DNA of 8,571 nt from Patescibacteria group bacterium. Its GTDB lineage: Bacteria > Patescibacteriota > Kazan-3B-28 > UBA10110. Both the position numbers and the translations under genes were made by a program. The notes below the pieces were generated by a model that saw nothing but the letters and a program-made list of their open reading frames with translations, was not told where the DNA came from and did not search any database. The stretch spans positions 1 through 8,571 of the forward strand of contig DQGN01000030.1 of assembly GCA_003524745.1 (NCBI GenBank), written 5' to 3'. Positions 5,435-8,571 of the stretch are shown one piece after another (positions within the stretch are counted from its first letter, which is position 1; every line of letters begins with the position of its first letter).

Positions 5435-8400
5435 ATCCATTTGCATGTTCACAGCCACTACAGCTTATTAGATGGTCTGAGCAAAATCCCAGATTTGGTT
5501 AAGTTAGCCAAGCAACAAGGTAGCACAGCGCTGGCTTTGACCGATCATGGGGCTATGTATGGTGCCATCGAATTTTACATGGAATGCAAAAAACAAGGCT
5601 TAAAGCCGATTATCGGCTGTGAAGTCTATGTGGCTAAGGGTAGTCTGGAAGAAAAAATTACCACACCTGGCAAAAAAGGGTATTACCACCTGACTTTGTT
5701 GGCAAAAAGTTATTCCGGGTATCTCAATTTGCTCCAAATTACCACCAAGGCGCATTTGGACGGGTATTATTATCGTCCGCGCATTGATCATGAGTATTTA
5801 TCCCAGCATGCCGAAGGGTTGATTTGTCTGTCTGGCTGTTTGGCGGGTGAATTAGCCACAACGATTCGCGAAAAAGGTAAAGAAGCAGCCAAGCAAGTGA
5901 TAGCCTGGCATCGTAATTTGTTCGGCGATGATTATTATTTAGAAATGATGCCGCATTTTAATATTCCCGAACAAATACAGGTCAATAAAGTGATCAAAGA
6001 GCTGGCGGCGGAGCTTAATTTGCCGATGGTGGCCACTTGTGATTCGCATTATTTACGACCCGACGATGCCGAAGCCCAAGACGTGTTGTTATGCGTGCAA
6101 ACGGGGGCGAAAATAACTGACGAAGATCGTTTTTCCATGAAAGGGGAAGTGTTTGATTTGAAAACCCCAGAGTTTATGCAACAAGCTTTCGCGGATGCCC
6201 CCGAGGCTATCATTAGCACCGAGAAAATCGCCGAGCTGTGCAATATGGAGATTCCGCTGGGCAAAATTATCATTCCCAGTTACGATTTGCCGGCCGGCGA
6301 AATCGATGCAAAAACTTATTTGAACAAATTGATCCAAATCGGCATTAACCATCGGTTTGGCGATCATCCGAGTGAAGCGGTCTTAAAGCGCATCGAGTAC
6401 GAAGTTGGCGTAATCAACCAAATGAATTACGAATCGTATTTCTTGATCGTTGCGGATATGGTGCAGTGGGCCAAAAGTCAGGGGATTGTGGTCGGGCCAG
6501 GCCGCGGGAGCGGGGCAGCCAGCATGGTATCCTACGTTTTATCTATTACCGATTTAGATCCCTTGGAATACGGGTTGTTTTTTGAAAGATTTTTGAACCC
6601 AGATCGTATCAGTATGCCGGATTTTGATATCGATTTTGCCGACGACAGAAGAGACGAAGTAATTAAATATGTGGTTGATAAATATGGCGAAGCCAGAGTG
6701 GCACAAATCATTACTTTTGGCACGATGGCTGCCAGAGCCGCCGTGCGTGACACCGGTCGGGCTTTGGGTTTTGCCTACATGGATGTAGATAGGATCGCTA
6801 AGCTAATTCCTTTCGGCTTGGGATTAAAAGAAGCTATTGAAACTGTTGATGAATTAAAGAGAATCTCTGTTGCTGACGAAAATATGAAAAGATTGTTAGA
6901 CCTCTCCCAGCATTTAGAGGGGGTAGCCCGACACACTTCGACGCATGCTGCCGGAGTGGTCATTGGCGATCGAGATCTCGTTAACTACACGCCGTTGCAG
7001 CGGGCAGTCAAAGGAGAGACTGCGCTGGTAACGCAATATTCGATGAAGCCAATCGAGCAGTTGGGCCTCTTAAAAATTGATTTTTTGGGCCTCAAAAACC
7101 TAACGATTATCAAAAATGCTTTGCGGATTATTCGGAAAACGCGCGACCAAGATATCCAAGTAGTAAATTTGCCGTTCACCGACAAAGCCACGTTTATTTT
7201 GTTGGGGCGAGGCGAGACTGTGGGCGTGTTCCAGTTTGAAAGCGAGGGGATGCGCCGCAACTTACAAGAGCTCAAGCCAACGGTATTAGCCGATCTGATT
7301 GCCATGGTGGCGCTCTACCGACCGGGGCCTATCGGATTAATCCCGGATTTTATCGATCGTAAGCACGGGCGCAAGAAAATCGAATATTTACATCCCAAAT
7401 TGGAACCAATTCTCAAAGAAACTTATGGCATTGCTGTGTATCAAGAACAAGTTTTACAAATTGCACGGGATTTGTGCGGGTTTAGTTTGGGAGAAGCGGA
7501 TGTTTTACGCAAAGCTATCGGGAAGAAGATAAAAGAGATGCTGTATGAGCAGCAAAAGAAATTTGTTGACGGAGCGTTAAAGAATGGGATTGATAAAAGG
7601 ATCGCTGATCAGTTATTTGAGTTCGTTAAACCCTTCGCCAGTTATGGTTTTAACAAAGCCCATGCAGCTTCTTATGCCGTGATTGCTTACTGGACAGCTT
7701 ACCTGAAGGTGCATTTCCCTAACGAATTTTTAGCTGCCTTGCTGACCTCAGATCAGGGCGATTTAGATCGGGTGGCCAAAGATATCGCCGAAGCGGAAAG
7801 GTTCCAGATCAAAGTCATGCCCCCGTCGGTGAATGAAAGTTTTACGGATTTTGCCGTCGTCAAAGAAACCGGTAATATCCGATTTGGTTTGAATGTGATC
7901 AAAAATGTCGGGCGTAAAGTTTCCGAGCTGATTGAAGATGAGCGTAAGCAACGAGGCCCCTACAAAGATCTGGCCGATTTCCTGAAGAGAGTACCCAAAG
8001 AGGCTTTAAATAAAAAGGCTTTAGAATCATTGGCGCGGGCGGGGGCTCTGGATGACTTTGGCGATCGCAAAGAGTTATTCGAGAATGTGGACAATATGGT
8101 AGATTTTGTGGCGAGCATCCATCGCCATTGCGATGTTAACCAAATCGGCATGTTCGGTGGGGAAGCGGTGTCTCTGCCAGTGTTTAAGTTCAAGACGGCT
8201 ACTAAATCTACCGAACAAGAACGGTTGGTTTGGGAAAAAGAACTTCTGGGCACTTTTGTTTCCAAACATCCCCTAAAAGAAATTATGCCGAAATTAAACA
8301 GCAAGGTCACTTCGATCGCCCAACTAAATAACACCATGGACAATAAAAAGATTAGGGTGGGAGGGATTATCACAACCATTAAAAAAGTGTTAACGCGCAA

Positions 8401-8571
8401 TCACGAGCCCATGGCTTTTATGCGATTAGAGGATCTTAGTGGCAGTATGGAAGTCATTGTTTTCCCTAATTTAATGAATAATACCAATGGAGCGTTAGCA
8501 GTCGATAAAATAGTGATCATCGAGGGCAAGGTAAATGTGAAGGATCGGGTGACTGAAGAGGGTAGCGATAT
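5432..8571 (+). CDS. dnaE: DNA polymerase III alpha subunit (3' end outside window)
   Basis: DnaE is the replicative polymerase, acting at the fork with the sliding clamp. The window holds 1046 codons plus two bases, with no frameshift. The N-terminal PHP domain shows all nine metal ligands: H3, H5, D38, H39, E64, H86, C136, D204 and H206. The polymerase core has GRGSGAAS (357-364), MPDFDIDF with catalytic D397 and D399, RHTSTHAAGVVI, and KIDFLGL with the third aspartate D550. YRPGPIGLIPDF and GFNKAHAASYAVIAYWTAYL follow. A tandem helix-hairpin-helix region (KALESLARAGALDDFGDRKE) precedes a clamp-binding pentapeptide QIGMF (904-908). An OB-fold (RVGGIITTIKKV...MRLEDLSGSMEVIVF) is the last complete block seen. 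What is missing should be a short C-terminal region. The intact PHP site suggests built-in 3'-5' proofreading, unlike the degenerate E. coli site. This is DnaE, not PolC: no internal DnaQ-type exonuclease is present. Confidence 0.97.
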   Translation, partial: MIHLHVHSHYSLLDGLSKIPDLVKLAKQQGSTALALTDHGAMYGAIEFYMECKKQGLKPIIGCEVYVAKGSLEEKITTPGKKGYYHLTLLAKSYSGYLNLLQITTKAHLDGYYYRPRIDHEYLSQHAEGLICLSGCLAGELATTIREKGKEAAKQVIAWHRNLFGDDYYLEMMPHFNIPEQIQVNKVIKELAAELNLPMVATCDSHYLRPDDAEAQDVLLCVQTGAKITDEDRFSMKGEVFDLKTPEFMQQAFADAPEAIISTEKIAELCNMEIPLGKIIIPSYDLPAGEIDAKTYLNKLIQIGINHRFGDHPSEAVLKRIEYEVGVINQMNYESYFLIVADMVQWAKSQGIVVGPGRGSGAASMVSYVLSITDLDPLEYGLFFERFLNPDRISMPDFDIDFADDRRDEVIKYVVDKYGEARVAQIITFGTMAARAAVRDTGRALGFAYMDVDRIAKLIPFGLGLKEAIETVDELKRISVADENMKRLLDLSQHLEGVARHTSTHAAGVVIGDRDLVNYTPLQRAVKGETALVTQYSMKPIEQLGLLKIDFLGLKNLTIIKNALRIIRKTRDQDIQVVNLPFTDKATFILLGRGETVGVFQFESEGMRRNLQELKPTVLADLIAMVALYRPGPIGLIPDFIDRKHGRKKIEYLHPKLEPILKETYGIAVYQEQVLQIARDLCGFSLGEADVLRKAIGKKIKEMLYEQQKKFVDGALKNGIDKRIADQLFEFVKPFASYGFNKAHAASYAVIAYWTAYLKVHFPNEFLAALLTSDQGDLDRVAKDIAEAERFQIKVMPPSVNESFTDFAVVKETGNIRFGLNVIKNVGRKVSELIEDERKQRGPYKDLADFLKRVPKEALNKKALESLARAGALDDFGDRKELFENVDNMVDFVASIHRHCDVNQIGMFGGEAVSLPVFKFKTATKSTEQERLVWEKELLGTFVSKHPLKEIMPKLNSKVTSIAQLNNTMDNKKIRVGGIITTIKKVLTRNHEPMAFMRLEDLSGSMEVIVFPNLMNNTNGALAVDKIVIIEGKVNVKDRVTEEGSD

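Noticed and set aside
7960..8400. 146-codon open frame on the minus strand inside dnaE
   Set aside because: It lies wholly over conserved dnaE coding sequence (helix-hairpin-helix, clamp motif, OB-fold) and its peptide shows no known domain.

Overview
The window looks like a chromosomal stretch of a bacterium, most likely of the Patescibacteria (CPR) type. The basis is the leucyl-tRNA synthetase with a Nudix domain built into it, which from memory recurs in that group, together with the style of the small two-TM protein and of DnaE. This assignment is inference from sequence character only. The standard genetic code fits: the three complete genes end in TAG, TAA and TGA, and no complete gene contains an in-frame TGA. 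That argues against the recoded Gracilibacteria/Absconditabacteria.

Layout from left to right. The 5' end of a minus-strand gene for an MBL-fold (beta-CASP type) RNA-processing hydrolase runs out of the left edge (1-86), apparently from a promoter giving a leaderless mRNA. A short divergent spacer holds an imperfect REP-like palindrome. A complete tRNA-Ala(GGC) with encoded CCA follows (175-251). Then come purB (356-1801), encoding an adenylosuccinate lyase of the long, eukaryote-like type, and a strong intrinsic terminator (1828-1857). leuS (1907-4726) encodes a 939-residue LeuRS enlarged by a complete Nudix hydrolase domain between the editing domain and the second half of the catalytic core. 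Two bases after its stop begins a 213-residue membrane-anchored protein of unknown function (4729-5370). Finally dnaE, the replicative DNA polymerase III alpha subunit, starts at a TTG (5432) and runs off the right edge, with an apparently intact PHP exonuclease site. There is no gene-free stretch longer than about 105 bases.

The plus-strand genes do housekeeping work: purine nucleotide synthesis, tRNA charging and DNA replication. They appear to form at least three transcription units (purB; leuS plus the membrane protein; dnaE). Each is preceded by an extended -10 element of the form TGNTANAAT with no convincing -35 box. The most unusual object is the Nudix insertion in LeuRS: its catalytic signature is complete, and its DNA is clearly more AT-rich than the flanking synthetase DNA.
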